Part shown: positions 1-7,935 of the stretch, piece after piece
Layout of the letters: each line of letters opens with the position of its first letter
Numbering within the stretch: the first letter of the stretch is position 1
NCBI GenBank assembly: GCA_000787465.1
Contig: JSYX01000817.1
Location: 1-11,973, forward strand
DNA length: 11,973 bases
Direction of reading: 5' to 3'
DNA from: Thermomucor indicae-seudaticae
Lineage: Eukaryota > Mucoromycota > Mucoromycetes > Mucorales > Lichtheimiaceae
Notes under the pieces: model-generated
Told to the model about the DNA's origin: nothing
The model's database searches: none
Seen by the model: only the letters and a program-made list of their open reading frames with translations
Made by a program: the position numbers and the translations under genes

Positions 1-366
1 GTGTTTCTTCGACCTAAGAAAGATGTTAAGCAGCATGAAAAGGCAGAGCAAAGTATGCACCTAGTCATTGAATTATGGCTGCTGAAGGCGCAAGACAGAA
101 GGAAACAAGAAAGGCCTTATATGCTCTTTAAAAGCAAGACAATACAAGACAAAAGTGTAGCAGACGAGGATACGTGAACACTGTTTGTTGCAAGGACTGA
201 AATCGCCACACTGTGTGGAAGCTAAGAATGGCAAATTACAGGTGCTGCCCTTCTGTCATGCAGCATCAGATCAGATCCACTGAGACAGCTTAATCATCAG
301 TTACATACTTATGCTTTCTTCACGATTGTTTAAGAGTGCTATCACTCCCAATAAAACGCTGAAACA

Positions 367-461
367 GGGAACTTGCCATAAGAAGACTTGCGCTTTGGCG
401 CCCGATTTATGATCAAAGTCAGGCGGGAAACTTGTACGGGAAGAACTTGCGCCTTATTGCC
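367..461. repeat. Imperfect direct repeat, two copies of about 37 bp
   Basis: Positions 367-403 and 425-461 share the pattern GGGAA(A)CTTG, then AGAA(G)ACTTGCGC, then a CTT..GCC tail. They are separated by about 20 bp. No coding frame runs through both copies. The function is unknown; it could be a local duplication or part of a decayed element. Confidence 0.45.
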
Positions 462-950
462 TGCTCTGAGCAGATTGTGTCAATAAAGGATCTTAGCTCA
501 CCGAGTCGTCAAGTAGTCTCGTCAGATGGCATGTAATAGCGGCTTCTTGGGTCGATGAAAGGTTTCGTGAGAAAAGATGATAGGCCAAATGAACTGTAGC
601 TTGCATGCCTACTGCATGCAGGTTAGATCCTTAGTGGTAGGACAAAGGATATCATACAACCATTTAACTGAAGATTTACATTCAGAATGATTTGGAAAGG
701 ATTGATGAAGAAAGGGCACAAAACCAAGAGCTCTGCATGCCTCTACTTACAAGAAACCCTGTTTGAGACACTCATGCAGGTAATGGTTGACTACTCTGAC
801 GATTTCCACTGAGCAAATGCTGGTAAAAAACTACGAACTGTTTAGGACACGCAGAACACTATGCGTGCTTCATCTTTCTCTTAACGTGAAGACCATTCAC
901 AAAATGCATTGGCTGACGGTCAAAGAGTGAATGTCGAAGAACGCAAAAAT

Positions 951-982
951 GTAGGACGCGTAAAGCGTAGGACGCATAAAGC
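951..982. repeat. Tandem repeat of a 16-bp unit
   Basis: GTAGGACGCGTAAAGC (951-966) is followed directly by GTAGGACGCATAAAGC (967-982), 15 of 16 identical. Degenerate pieces follow (ATAAAGACC from 983, GTAAAGACC near 1000). This is a small minisatellite-like tract in noncoding DNA. Confidence 0.8.
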
Positions 983-1239
983 ATAAAGACCTTTCAGACG
1001 TAAAGACCTGCGGAGCGCCACAACAAGTTGAGAGAGGAGCACAAATGGAGCTCGGCTTGCAAAGCAATAAAGGATCGATTCAGGGCACAATTAAAAACCC
1101 TTTAAGCAGCAGAAAAAATACAATCGATAGCCTCATTCATTGCATCAATCCCATTTCCAGCACGTCAGTCTCATCCATGAAAATTGTCTGATTTCAGAAT
1201 AACATTGTGCATTGTTGTTTTTAAATGAAGTATGCAAAT

Positions 1240-2087
1240 TTACTCCTCATCGGCCTCCTCAACAAGAGTCATGGCAATACGATCCAAATCTCTCTGACCA
1301 TCCTGAGTGATCTTACGGCCACTGAAAAAGCAAGAAATGTAAATAACATATCCTTGTATAAATCCTTCTCTCTTTAACTTACCCCTTCTTGTCCTTCTCC
1401 AAGACACCAATCTTTTCAAGAGACTGAAGAACCTTACGGTTCACGGAGCCAGAGCCATCAACGTGGTGAGAGGGACGGCTGCCACGGTTCACACGACCAC
1501 CATGGATCTTGCACAACGCACCAACACCAACGCTCTTGCGGATGTAGATGTGGCGGGCAACAGCGGCTGATAAAAGGTAAATGACAAGTTCAGATGATGG
1601 TTTTCGATCGAGCGCGCTTGGAGAAGAGAAACTTTACCGGCACGGATAAAGTACCAGTCGGGGTCATAGGGAGCCAGTTCCTTGTAGGTACCAGTCTTAA
1701 CAATGTCAACCCACTTGGGAACTTCGAGCTTGCCGGTACGCTTGAGGTAAGCAGCGTAAGCCTTAATGAAGGCTAATTGTTCAATGTAGGTTAGTTATTC
1801 ATGATATACATAAGCCACCGGAGCCTGTTCCTCGAAACCCCTTCCAATTCCCAGCTTCAGGAAAAAAGTAATTCCACGCAACATCCAATCCGATTCCCAT
1901 TCGACATGCACAATTCCGCAATGCTGTTTTAACTGCAACGTCGCGCATCGCTGTTGCTCATTGTTGATCTTTTCCACTTTGTGCTCCAAGGAAAATAATC
2001 CACCCACACCACCGAAATAAATAAGAAAACATGTCGATCGAGGCGCGTACCGTGAGCGTTAACGTCCTTGACAGTAATACCACCCAT
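1240..2087 (-). CDS. RPS19: 40S ribosomal protein S19 (eS19), four exons
   Basis: eS19 is a component of the small ribosomal subunit head, needed for 18S rRNA maturation and 40S assembly. Minus-strand exons are 2051-2087, 1638-1772, 1383-1566 and 1240-1321. They join in frame to 438 nt, 145 aa, which is the family's usual length. Introns (1773-2050, 1567-1637, 1322-1382) all have GT..AG ends. The N-terminus reads [18 protein letters not shown]. Family hallmarks visible are [51 protein letters not shown] and [17 protein letters not shown], ending in an acidic tail. The ATG at 2087 gives the expected short N-terminus, and all codons split by introns restore conserved residues (Ala13, Ala58, Gly119). 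The gene is complete, with no damaged residue. It lies in tandem with the AIP1 gene, 120 bp downstream of that gene's stop codon. Confidence 0.97.
1773..2050 (-). other. Long first intron of RPS19 (278 bp)
   Basis: This intron follows codon 12 of S19 and is three to four times longer than the other introns in the window (60-90 bp). Donor is GTACGC. The acceptor is TTAG, preceded by AACTAAC, a good branch-point match about 25 nt upstream. A 70-codon open frame lies inside it by chance. I looked for a C/D snoRNA (C box TGATGA with D box CTGA) and found only a lone CTGA, so no RNA gene is called. Long first introns are common in fungal ribosomal protein genes and can affect expression. Confidence 0.9.
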
Positions 2088-2207
2088 AGTGCGTGTGCAA
2101 AATATAGACTAAGCTTTAAGACGAAAGAGAAAAAGGACCGTTCATAGAGGGGCATCGGCCTGCAATAAAAAAATTTTCTAAAAGCCGCCAGCCAATAGAA
2201 AAAAGCT
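2088..2207 (-). promoter_or_regulatory. Compact intergenic region: RPS19 promoter and AIP1 3' UTR
   Basis: Only 120 bp separate the AIP1 stop codon from the S19 start codon, so this stretch must serve both the 3' end of one gene and the promoter of the next. On the minus strand it shows an inverted CCAAT box (ATTGGCT, plus-strand 2189-2195) and a pyrimidine run near 2120-2140 shortly before the start codon, as is usual for ribosomal protein genes. There is no clear TATA box. The assignment of both sites is inference. Confidence 0.5.
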
Positions 2208-2212
2208 TTATT
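2207..2212 (-). terminator. AATAAA poly(A) signal overlapping the AIP1 stop codon
   Basis: The last codon and the stop (GAA TAA) followed by A form AATAAA on the minus strand. A canonical polyadenylation hexamer inside the stop codon would fit the very short 3' region before the next gene. Whether cleavage really uses it is not shown by the sequence. Confidence 0.5.
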
Positions 2213-4610
2213 CTGGTTTCTCGACCTCCCACAAGCGAACAGCCGCGTCCTGACCCACACTGACAATCGTCAACTTGTCTGCCTTGTTCAAAAATCCAAC
2301 GTCATTAACAGCATCCACGTGCGCATTTTTGATGGCTAGCTTCTTGAACGGATTCTCTCGATTCCATACATAGACATTGGTGTCAATCGCGCCACTGACC
2401 AAGAAAACACCGCACTCGGACCATGCCAGGCTAGTGATGCGACCGGAATGGAACACCCAGTTTTGTACAATCGCTTTACCAGTTTCGATATCGTAGAGAA
2501 ATATCTTGCCTACGCTGTCGCCCACGGCAACAAGTCCTGCGAGCGTTGGGTGAGGTGCCAGTGCAGAAATGTAACCCAAATGGCTCGGTAGTTCGCTCGC
2601 AGGAGAAAGCGTCGACCCTTCAAGTTGGTATACATGCACTTTGTTGTCCTGTTATTGGAAAAATCAAGCTTGAGTTCTTTCGTTCTTTTCTGCCTCAACT
2701 TGTGTATGTGTATGTGAGAGAGAATACGCACCTGCCCACCAACGAAAACGTGCTTGCCGGCGGCATCAATGCTTGCCACTGTCGCGGTGTATCCCAAATT
2801 GTCCAATTGACAGACTTTTTGACAGTCTGAATCAAAGATCTGAACCGAGTTCTCGGTCGCGACCACTGAGACGCCATTAGAGGATGCAGCCAGTGATCGT
2901 GGAAGACCACCTGTCGATGCCGTCGAGCCGCTACATACGCGATATTTAATATCCCATGCTTAATACTTCTTTTATCTTGACAACTTGCTCACCTGAAGCT
3001 CTTTGTATCTACGCTACCCACGCGAACAGTGTCATCCATACCAGCGGATATCAGCAAGTTATTATCTTTGGTAGCTTCCAGGGCAACTACTTGGTTGGAA
3101 TGGCTTTCGCCGCCGACCTTCTTGGCTTCTGTGTGGTTGCTGTCGGTGCCAACAGACCAGGCATACACTCGACCATCATAAGAACCAGTAAACAGAGTGT
3201 CATCTGAAGATACTGCAAGCGCCGTGATCGCTTTGCTGTGGCCGTCAATTACCCGTGAAATCTTGCCGCTGTTCTTGTCGAGGTAGTTGATTTGACCGGA
3301 AAGGGATGTGGTGATGATCCAGTCACCTTGCCACAAGTTGCCAACTTGTTGATTGTCTACAGCTGCTTGCGCTGAATTGATTTCAAATGTGCTATATAGT
3401 AGCCCCATATCAGCATATATTGAAACTCTGCATGGTACATATTCTACACACTTGACCACGGATTTCGTGGAGATATCCCAAATCTTGGCTGTGCAGTCGG
3501 CAGAGGAGGTTAACAGCTGAGTGCTGTCGGGAGACCACGCAAGCGAGAAAATGCTTCCAGAATGTCCAGCTAACTCGTCAATTTTGTCACCTGTTTTACC
3601 ATCGTACAAGAAAATCTAAGTCGACATGTGAATAAAGAACACTGCGACTGTACGTGAAAGGGAAACTTTCTTTTTACCTTTCCGTCAGCGCCAACGCTTG
3701 CAAAATGGTCACCGTTAGGCGAGAATTGTATAGCATGAACAAAACGCGTGTGATCGCGAATGGTTTTGTTATACTTAAAAGGTACGCCGTGATAGAATAC
3801 AACCGTCATATCGTCCGAAGCCGTGACGGCACGGAACGGGCGTTGTTGTCGGATACTGACGCTATTGACCACCTTGGAATGGCCGGTAATCTCGCCCACA
3901 GACGAGAGGGTATCAAAAGCAAATGCGTGCCCAAAGCTTTAATAGATGGTAGATCCGTTAGTTTTCCTTCTTTAGCAAGTTCCCTCCTCTCAATTGCATA
4001 TTTTTTTCTTCGATATTCACCGTTCTTTTCCTTCGCCCACAGCAATCAACCGTTTGCTTTCGGAATCCCAGGCAATATCAGATATCTTGCCAGATACCGG
4101 ACGAATTTCGTTCTTTAGAATGTGGTCTTCGTTGACGGTGTCCCAAATCCGAACATTGCCATGGGCGTCTAGATATATCTTTCAGCAAATCATGTTGACG
4201 CTTTGAAAGAACGAAAGACAATACCCACCTCCAGAGGCAATGTAAAATCCACTTGGGCTGTAACGTGCTACTGTTGCTTGAGCAGTGTGACCGACGTACT
4301 CGGTTGCTAACGTAGGGTTCTTTAGAAAACCACTGGTTAGCACTCTAGTACTCAACCGTTCAAATCAAAAAGAAAGCCGAACCTCTATGTCTCTAATAAA
4401 GACAGACTTTCCGCTTGTATACAAAAACGTCTTGCCCTTGGGATCGCTTCCCAGCTTGATACTTTCACCGCGGTTCGTCTGAGGTAGCGGGGCGAACGTG
4501 TACTCTATAGCAAAACCCCAGTCAATGAGTGAGGGAACGCGGCCCCCCTTCCTCCTTCGAAAGCAAAACTATAATAGTTTGGGCTACTCCCTACTTTTTG
4601 TGTATGCCAT
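2208..4610 (-). CDS. AIP1: Actin-interacting protein 1 (WD40 repeat protein), nine exons
   Basis: Aip1 (WDR1 in animals) binds cofilin-decorated actin filaments and promotes severing and disassembly in the cytosol. Minus-strand exons: 4595-4610, 4384-4504 plus base 4383, 4229-4319, 4021-4168, 3678-3936, 3452-3615, 2993-3391, 2732-2930, 2208-2648. They sum to 1839 nt, 612 aa, close to the usual 600-615. All introns are GT..AG and keep phase. The start MAYTKKYTFAPLPQTNRGE matches the family N-terminus, with a 16-bp first exon. Later hallmarks are IWD (84-86), GEGKERFGHAF (121-131), ITGHSKVVNSV, FSPNGDHFASVGADGK, LYDGKTGDK, KIWDIS (256-261), SLSGQINYLD, GMDDTVR and a C-terminal VRLWEVEKPE. The repeated GH..SLAWSPD pattern fits the double seven-bladed beta-propeller. 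Exon 1 and the intron at 3392-3451 are the least certain parts. The gene is intact. Confidence 0.96.
3392..3451 (-). other. Stop-free 60-bp intron inside AIP1
   Basis: The open frame runs straight through this stretch, adding 20 residues between KSVV and TFEIN. Those residues (including CVEYVPCRVSIYADMG) have no counterpart in the family, while splicing with donor GTGTGT and acceptor TATAG gives KSVVNTFEIN, which aligns well with other Aip1 proteins. The length of 60 bp, the CTGAT branch-like sequence and the phase 2 junction all match neighbouring introns. A multiple of three without a stop means that retention would yield a longer protein rather than trigger decay. Confidence 0.8.
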
Positions 4611-4766
4611 CCGAATTCGAGATGTAGTGAATGACACGAACACGGGGCTTGGTCCACTCAGCTGTTCTTTCTATGCTGAGAGTGAATCGGGGAGCCCAGC
4701 AACCGTTTATGCGTACAGGTTGATAACGCCTCACGAAAGACTGTTTCGCGCATTCCGTAACGTTCA

Positions 4767-4973
4767 TCACTCATTTTGGTCACACGTTGCCATGTCCATT
4801 GTTAGCGATGAAATGAGAACTGTTGAGCATGTGATTTCTGCATGAAAATGTTGCTCACAAGCATCTGGATTGGTCATGACGATTCCAAGAAAAGTACGCC
4901 GATAAATCCGCAACTTGATATCCTCAAAAGTTTTCTCTTCACGGCAAATCTTCCGTAGCATGCTTTCTATCAT
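4767..4973 (-). CDS. Possible small gene, 68 aa, unknown
   Basis: An ATG-started ORF on the same strand as AIP1, ending about 155 bp upstream of the AIP1 start. It begins MIESMLRKICREEKTFED, a charged helix-like N-terminus, and has four cysteines but no domain I recognise. No TATA box or intron with clear sites is visible, and the region from 4611 to 4766 shows only presumed AIP1 promoter. It may be a chance frame; codon use is unremarkable. I keep it because nothing else explains this interval and it is ATG-started. Confidence 0.22.
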   Translation of the reverse strand: MIESMLRKICREEKTFEDIKLRIYRRTFLGIVMTNPDACEQHFHAEITCSTVLISSLTMDMATCDQNE

Positions 4974-5069
4974 CTTTGATCGATTTTCAGTTTACAAAAG
5001 TAAACCAATCAAATACCAAATAAGAAAGTTTTTATTGATATATAGCAACAACACAGTGTGAATGAAGTA

Positions 5070-5198
5070 CTATAGAACCTGTCTAATTTCAGTTATAGAG
5101 GTGTTGTATGCTAGGTGAAGTCTAGCTTGAGAGTGGTCATCTTTATCATTTCAGAAAGGTTATAAACTAGGTAGCATTAAATTAGACAGGTTCTGCTG
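5070..5198. mobile_element. Pogo-like MITE 1 (129 bp)
   Basis: Terminal inverted repeats CTATAGAACCTGTCTAATTT (5070-5089) and, on the other strand from 5198, CAGCAGAACCTGTCTAATTT agree in 17 of 20 bases, with a perfect 16-bp core. TA dinucleotides flank the element (5068-5069 and 5199-5200), as expected for Tc1/mariner/pogo target duplications, and the CAGnAGAACCT ends resemble known pogo/Tigger termini. The interior of about 90 bp has no ORF, so it is non-autonomous. It lies about 460 bp upstream of the AIP1 start. Confidence 0.72.
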
Positions 5199-5230
5199 TA
5201 CTCTTATCTCTGTAGCCTAATGTCATCCAG

Positions 5231-5470
5231 ATGCAAGGATTACGAACGAGGCACGTGGTGCTTCTTCGACCCCCCGCCTTCCCTGGCGGGCTGACCAGAT
5301 CAACGGCTCCCTCCTCCCACTGGAACAAAGCGAGGGGCACTTGCATGTGGCCACTTCACTTCCCTGGAACGGTAGCCTATGCTTGAAGCCAGTGTTGTGT
5401 CAGCCTTTCTCAACCGGGCACTTGCGATCTGCCACAGGAAGCCCAGCTCACACTGGAAACTTCAGCTTTG
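5231..5470 (+). other. GC-rich block with a 51-codon ORF and a hairpin, unassigned
   Basis: Right beside MITE 1 the base composition turns visibly GC-rich compared with the AT-rich surroundings. An ATG ORF runs 5231-5386 (51 aa, starting MQGLRTRHVVLLRPP), rich in Arg, Pro and Ser, with no domain I recognise. It contains a perfect 6-bp hairpin, CCCGCC (5273-5278), loop TTCCCT, GGCGGG (5285-5290). TTCCCTGG occurs twice (5279-5286, and again in the 5360s). I cannot tell a small gene from a foreign or element-derived insert. Confidence 0.3.
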
Positions 5471-6250
5471 AAATTACGAGAGAACAAAGGTGAGGATAAA
5501 ATGCCTTATTTTACACTTTTTGGACGCCAAATCACTGAGTGAGTTGCTTGAGAGCTTTATGGTCGATCTACACAAACAAACTTTATTTTTCGTTCTTTTT
5601 CTGCTCGTCCTGTTGGTCCTTAATTCTCAGGACACGCTGCCCCCGACTGATAGCAACACCGTGATCAAACAGTTGCTCTCTCTCCTCATTTTATTGATCC
5701 ATAATATTCATATGATAAGAAGACTTTTCGCTATAAGCACGTTAATAACAGGCAACACTTTCCTTCTCCTTCAGAAGAAAGAGACCCTCTTACCGTTTTG
5801 CATCGATTAATGCCGAAAACGTTTCTATTGACGGATTCAGAAATTTTTTCCAAAGAGCAAGAAAAGTCTCTCCCTTCCCCAGTGAGAAACCTCCCTTTAT
5901 TCCTTATATCGATCACCTATATTGAGCTATAATAAACTAGTCGACACAGCAAGCATATCAATGTAGCGAACTAACATTCTATCAGCTGGTAAGGATTGTA
6001 TTTTCACCAATAACACCATTAATTGCACTACGTATCACTAAACCGATTCTTTAGCCGAAAGAACTTTTGCGCACTTTGTAATACTTTGTTCCAAACTTTG
6101 AGATACGATCAATTGATACGCACTAAAGCGCTTGATGCTTGACCACTCAATTGCATATTGGATCCGAAGCTCAGCTAATCTATGAATGTGACAGTGCGCA
6201 CGGTTAAAGGATGATTTTCTTTTATGTCGTCTATCATATTCCCCGTCTAA
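5471..6250. other. AT-rich interval without a supported gene
   Basis: The long plus-strand frame at 5490-5810 is a leucine-rich, low-complexity chance ORF. On the minus strand a 34-codon stretch read from about 5686 down to 5583 (with EQLFDHGVAISRGQRVL and KDQQDEQKKNEK) ends in a TAA that overlaps AATAAA. That would suit a terminal exon, but I find no convincing acceptor or upstream exon. A possible first exon, MQNG at GTAAGA (about 5800), lies upstream, but the two do not join with a good splice site. I call no gene here. Confidence 0.4.
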
Positions 6251-6419
6251 TTACATTCGATCCGCGTTAATTTAGTCTCTGTTAATTTCAAGTACTGTTT
6301 TGGTGCGAGGAATTTCATGGAAGCGGGGGGCTTGAAATTAACCGAAACGAAATTGACGCGGGTCGACTGTACTTGGGAAAATAGTAAATGATCATGTATT
6401 TCCCCCGTCCAGTTACTCG
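6233..6419. repeat. Imperfect direct repeat flanking MITE 2
   Basis: ATCAT.ATTCCCCGTCTAATTAC (from 6233) and ATCATGTATTTCCCCCGTCCAGTTAC (from 6391) share most bases and bracket MITE 2. A second short repeat, AGTAAATGATCATG, occurs near 6383-6396 and again near 6427-6439. This suggests local duplication around the insertion, or that the MITE is nested in an older repeat. Confidence 0.45.
6254..6369. mobile_element. Pogo-like MITE 2 (116 bp)
   Basis: The inverted repeats at 6252-6292 and 6331-6371 match over 41-bp arms, including 27 of 31 in the inner part. Flanking TA dinucleotides (6252-6253 and 6370-6371) belong to the arms and look like the target duplication. The right end read inward, CAGTCGACCCGCGTCAATTT followed by GTTAATTTCAAG, has the CAGTCGA and AATTT/TTAATT periodicity typical of pogo-family termini. 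The 38-bp loop has no coding capacity. The minus-strand frame at 6247-6447 is just the arms of this element read as protein. Confidence 0.75.
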
Positions 6420-6560
6420 GAAATAAGTAAATGATCATGCTTGTCACAATAATGCTGCTTCCATCAGCGATAGTTCCGTTAACAAGAGCAATAGCATGAA
6501 AAGTTTTCGGGACGGACCATTGTCAGCACTACGAGCAGAGATATATGCATGTTTCGCTGG
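6420..6560. repeat. Upstream block of the tandem duplication, left copy
   Basis: This block aligns with 7803-7935 over about 130 bp with few indels. Exact shared words include AGCGATAGTTCCGTTAACAA and GCATGAAAAGTTTTC, then CAGCACT.CGAGCA. Both blocks lie 360-370 bp upstream of the respective start positions (6793 and 8188), so the two copies are collinear. It is more alike between copies than the segment lying between it and the gene. A 22-codon frame inside (6431-6499) is discussed among the rejected items. Confidence 0.8.
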
Positions 6561-6704
6561 TGAACGATAGGATGTCGCTATACTGAGACACCCCAACCAG
6601 AACAAATGTAGATTCAGACAATTCATGAGATACATACGTTGCAAAAAACGAGAGAACTTCGCAACAAAGGAACTGTGCAAAAATTCCTAGGCTTTTATCC
6701 GGCA

Positions 6705-6714
6705 TATATAAAAA
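6705..6714 (+). promoter_or_regulatory. TATA box of the left duplicate gene
   Basis: TATATAAAAA lies 88 bp upstream of the ATG at 6793. A start of transcription about 30 bp downstream would leave a pyrimidine-rich leader of about 55 nt. In the right copy the aligned segment (about 8092-8107) reads AAATCCACTACAG, so the TATA box is lost there. Confidence 0.65.
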
Positions 6715-6792
6715 GACGCTGATCAGAACTTTTTGAGCCATTCTTTCATTCATTTCTTGCTGTGTCTACTCTACCCTGCTTACTTTCACGGG

Positions 6793-7410
6793 ATGCACGG
6801 TCCAACTTACAACAAGTTTCGCAACTTTGCGCTCGCCACCACGTTCGGTCAACGGCTAAAAGTTGAGTCGAATACGTCTTCTCCGACTACTGGTTGCTTT
6901 TCTTTGATCGGCAAGTCGAAAGGACGGCGAAAGAGTACAGTGTCTTCTCCTGAGATCAATCCGGCCTGCGTCTCCGGTGAAGCTGCTTCTTCGGTTCCTC
7001 CTCGTCCAACGCCCAGTGCTACGGACACTTCGTCGTCGGTAAAAGCGGTCAAGCGCAAGCAAGGCCACAAATCCTTTTTCCGCGTGTTCGCCAAGCTTGG
7101 CAGGAAGATACGTAAAGTGTTCAAGAAGCGTGGCTCGGAAGACGCCATCCAGGAACTGAATGATGCCAAGGAGGAAAGCATGCCACAATTGTCCGGTCAT
7201 GAATGCAGCCAGGACGCCAAAACCAAGCAGAACAACGATAGCAGCTTCACTGAACTAGGAACGGACCAGGGCGAAAACCACGTCCGAATCGAATCGAATC
7301 GAATAGAGAGTGGGTCGTACTCTTTGACGTGGACTGGTACAATAACTCTTCATTGGACAACACCGAGTGTGAAAAGGGAAGCCCAGCGAAGTTGCGACGT
7401 CGGAACATGA
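6793..7410 (+). CDS. Unknown basic, low-complexity protein (left duplicate), 205 codons
   Basis: I do not recognise the family. The first ATG of the open frame is at 6793; the frame is open further upstream but without ATG. The protein begins MHGPTYNKFRNFALATTFGQ. Residues about 28-82 are rich in Ser, Thr and Pro. Residues 83-114 form a strongly basic stretch with KSFFRVFAKLGRKIRKVFKK, likely an amphipathic helix or a nucleic-acid or membrane-contact segment (inference). An acidic, Asn/Gln-rich part follows. No signal peptide or membrane helix is seen. At 7285-7304 a run of CGAAT units occurs, after which codon third positions look less gene-like in this frame and more so in the frame ending at 7451 (7308-7451, with EWVVLFDVDWYNNSS). 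So the true C-terminus is uncertain. The gene has a TATA box and a poly(A) signal, and has a decayed paralogue 1.39 kb downstream. Confidence 0.55.
   Translation: MHGPTYNKFRNFALATTFGQRLKVESNTSSPTTGCFSLIGKSKGRRKSTVSSPEINPACVSGEAASSVPPRPTPSATDTSSSVKAVKRKQGHKSFFRVFAKLGRKIRKVFKKRGSEDAIQELNDAKEESMPQLSGHECSQDAKTKQNNDSSFTELGTDQGENHVRIESNRIESGSYSLTWTGTITLHWTTPSVKREAQRSCDVGT
7285..7304 (+). repeat. (CGAAT)4 microsatellite inside the left duplicate gene
   Basis: Four perfect CGAAT units lie within the coding frame. The unit length of five means each gain or loss changes the reading frame downstream. Read with three units, the frame from 6793 would continue through EWVVLFDVDW to a TAA at 7449-7451, just 10 bp before the AATAAA. 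Confidence 0.9.
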
Positions 7411-7461
7411 GACCGGTCAGGAGCCGAACGATCATTCTGTCCCTTATTTAATGTACGGATA

Positions 7462-7467
7462 AATAAA
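7462..7467 (+). terminator. Poly(A) signal of the left duplicate gene
   Basis: AATAAA lies 51 bp after the stop codon at 7410, and only 10 bp after the alternative stop at 7451, followed by AT-rich sequence. Confidence 0.55.
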
Positions 7468-7802
7468 GCAACAACAATGATAACAATATGAAGTATCGTG
7501 AGAATTATATTTATTTATGTGTTCATCGTCTACACATTTATACAGTTTTCTATACTGGAGATGACGATTCTTCCCATACTCCCCGTTGGGATAAAGGTCT
7601 GAAACAGAGCGTATAGAATAATCGATAATTGACATGATACCTTGTCGTCATGTAGGTCGTATATTAGGTATTATTGCTACGACGATGTGATAGGTGCGGT
7701 GTTCCTTCTACTGTTTTACCTATTAATATGTAGAGGTCGATCCGTATCGTTTATTGTATTTTATTTGCGTAACTGATGTGGTCCATCACATTGCCGACTA
7801 GT
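7468..7802. other. AT-rich spacer between the two duplicates, no gene seen
   Basis: Only short frames occur here. One small hairpin, ATGTG..CACAT, lies near 7780-7795. I see no RNA gene or repeat shared with the rest of the window. Confidence 0.6.
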
Positions 7803-7935
7803 TGCAAAAAGTAAAATGATCGTACTTGTCATCATAACGCTGCTTCTATTAGCGATAGTTCCGTTAACAAGTGTACAAGCATGAAAAGTTTTCTCAGAAT
7901 GGAACGTTATCAGCACTGCGAGCATATATGTATCG
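7803..7935. repeat. Upstream block of the tandem duplication, right copy
   Basis: Aligned with 6420-6560 (see that entry). It includes the shared words AGCGATAGTTCCGTTAACAA and GCATGAAAAGTTTTC. The offset between the copies is 1385 bp here and 1395 bp at the gene starts, consistent with a single tandem duplication and small indels. Confidence 0.8.

Larger units (their letters stand above)
1..1239. other. 3' flank of RPS19 without a recognisable gene
   Basis: No reading frame of 60 codons or more exists on either strand here, and I see no exon-like stretch with good splice sites. The part nearest 1239 must hold the 3' UTR of the S19 gene, but I see no perfect AATAAA on the minus strand just after its stop. 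The segment holds an imperfect direct repeat (367-461), a short tandem repeat (951-982) and several TGCATGC palindromes (around 602-620 and 734-741). Otherwise I see nothing in it. Confidence 0.6.

Noticed and set aside
1773..2050. A snoRNA in the long RPS19 intron
   Set aside because: Only a lone CTGA was found; there is no TGATGA C box, and no clear H/ACA hinge and tail.
3654..4118. A 154-codon plus-strand ORF
   Set aside because: It lies antisense to AIP1 exons 4-6 and their introns, which are certain from protein similarity.
4498..4845. A 115-codon plus-strand frame
   Set aside because: It begins with GTG, is antisense to the AIP1 start region, and shows no family resemblance.
5490..5810. 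A leucine-rich 106-codon plus-strand ORF resembling a membrane protein
   Set aside because: Extreme low complexity from T-rich DNA; no promoter or related sequence recognised. The opposite strand looks at least as coding-like.
6431..6499. A 22-codon frame in both duplicates (also 7816-7884), reading like a signal peptide that ends in a stop
   Set aside because: Length, start and stop are kept, but every codon that differs between copies changes the amino acid and none is silent. That argues against selection on this peptide; the block is conserved as DNA at most.
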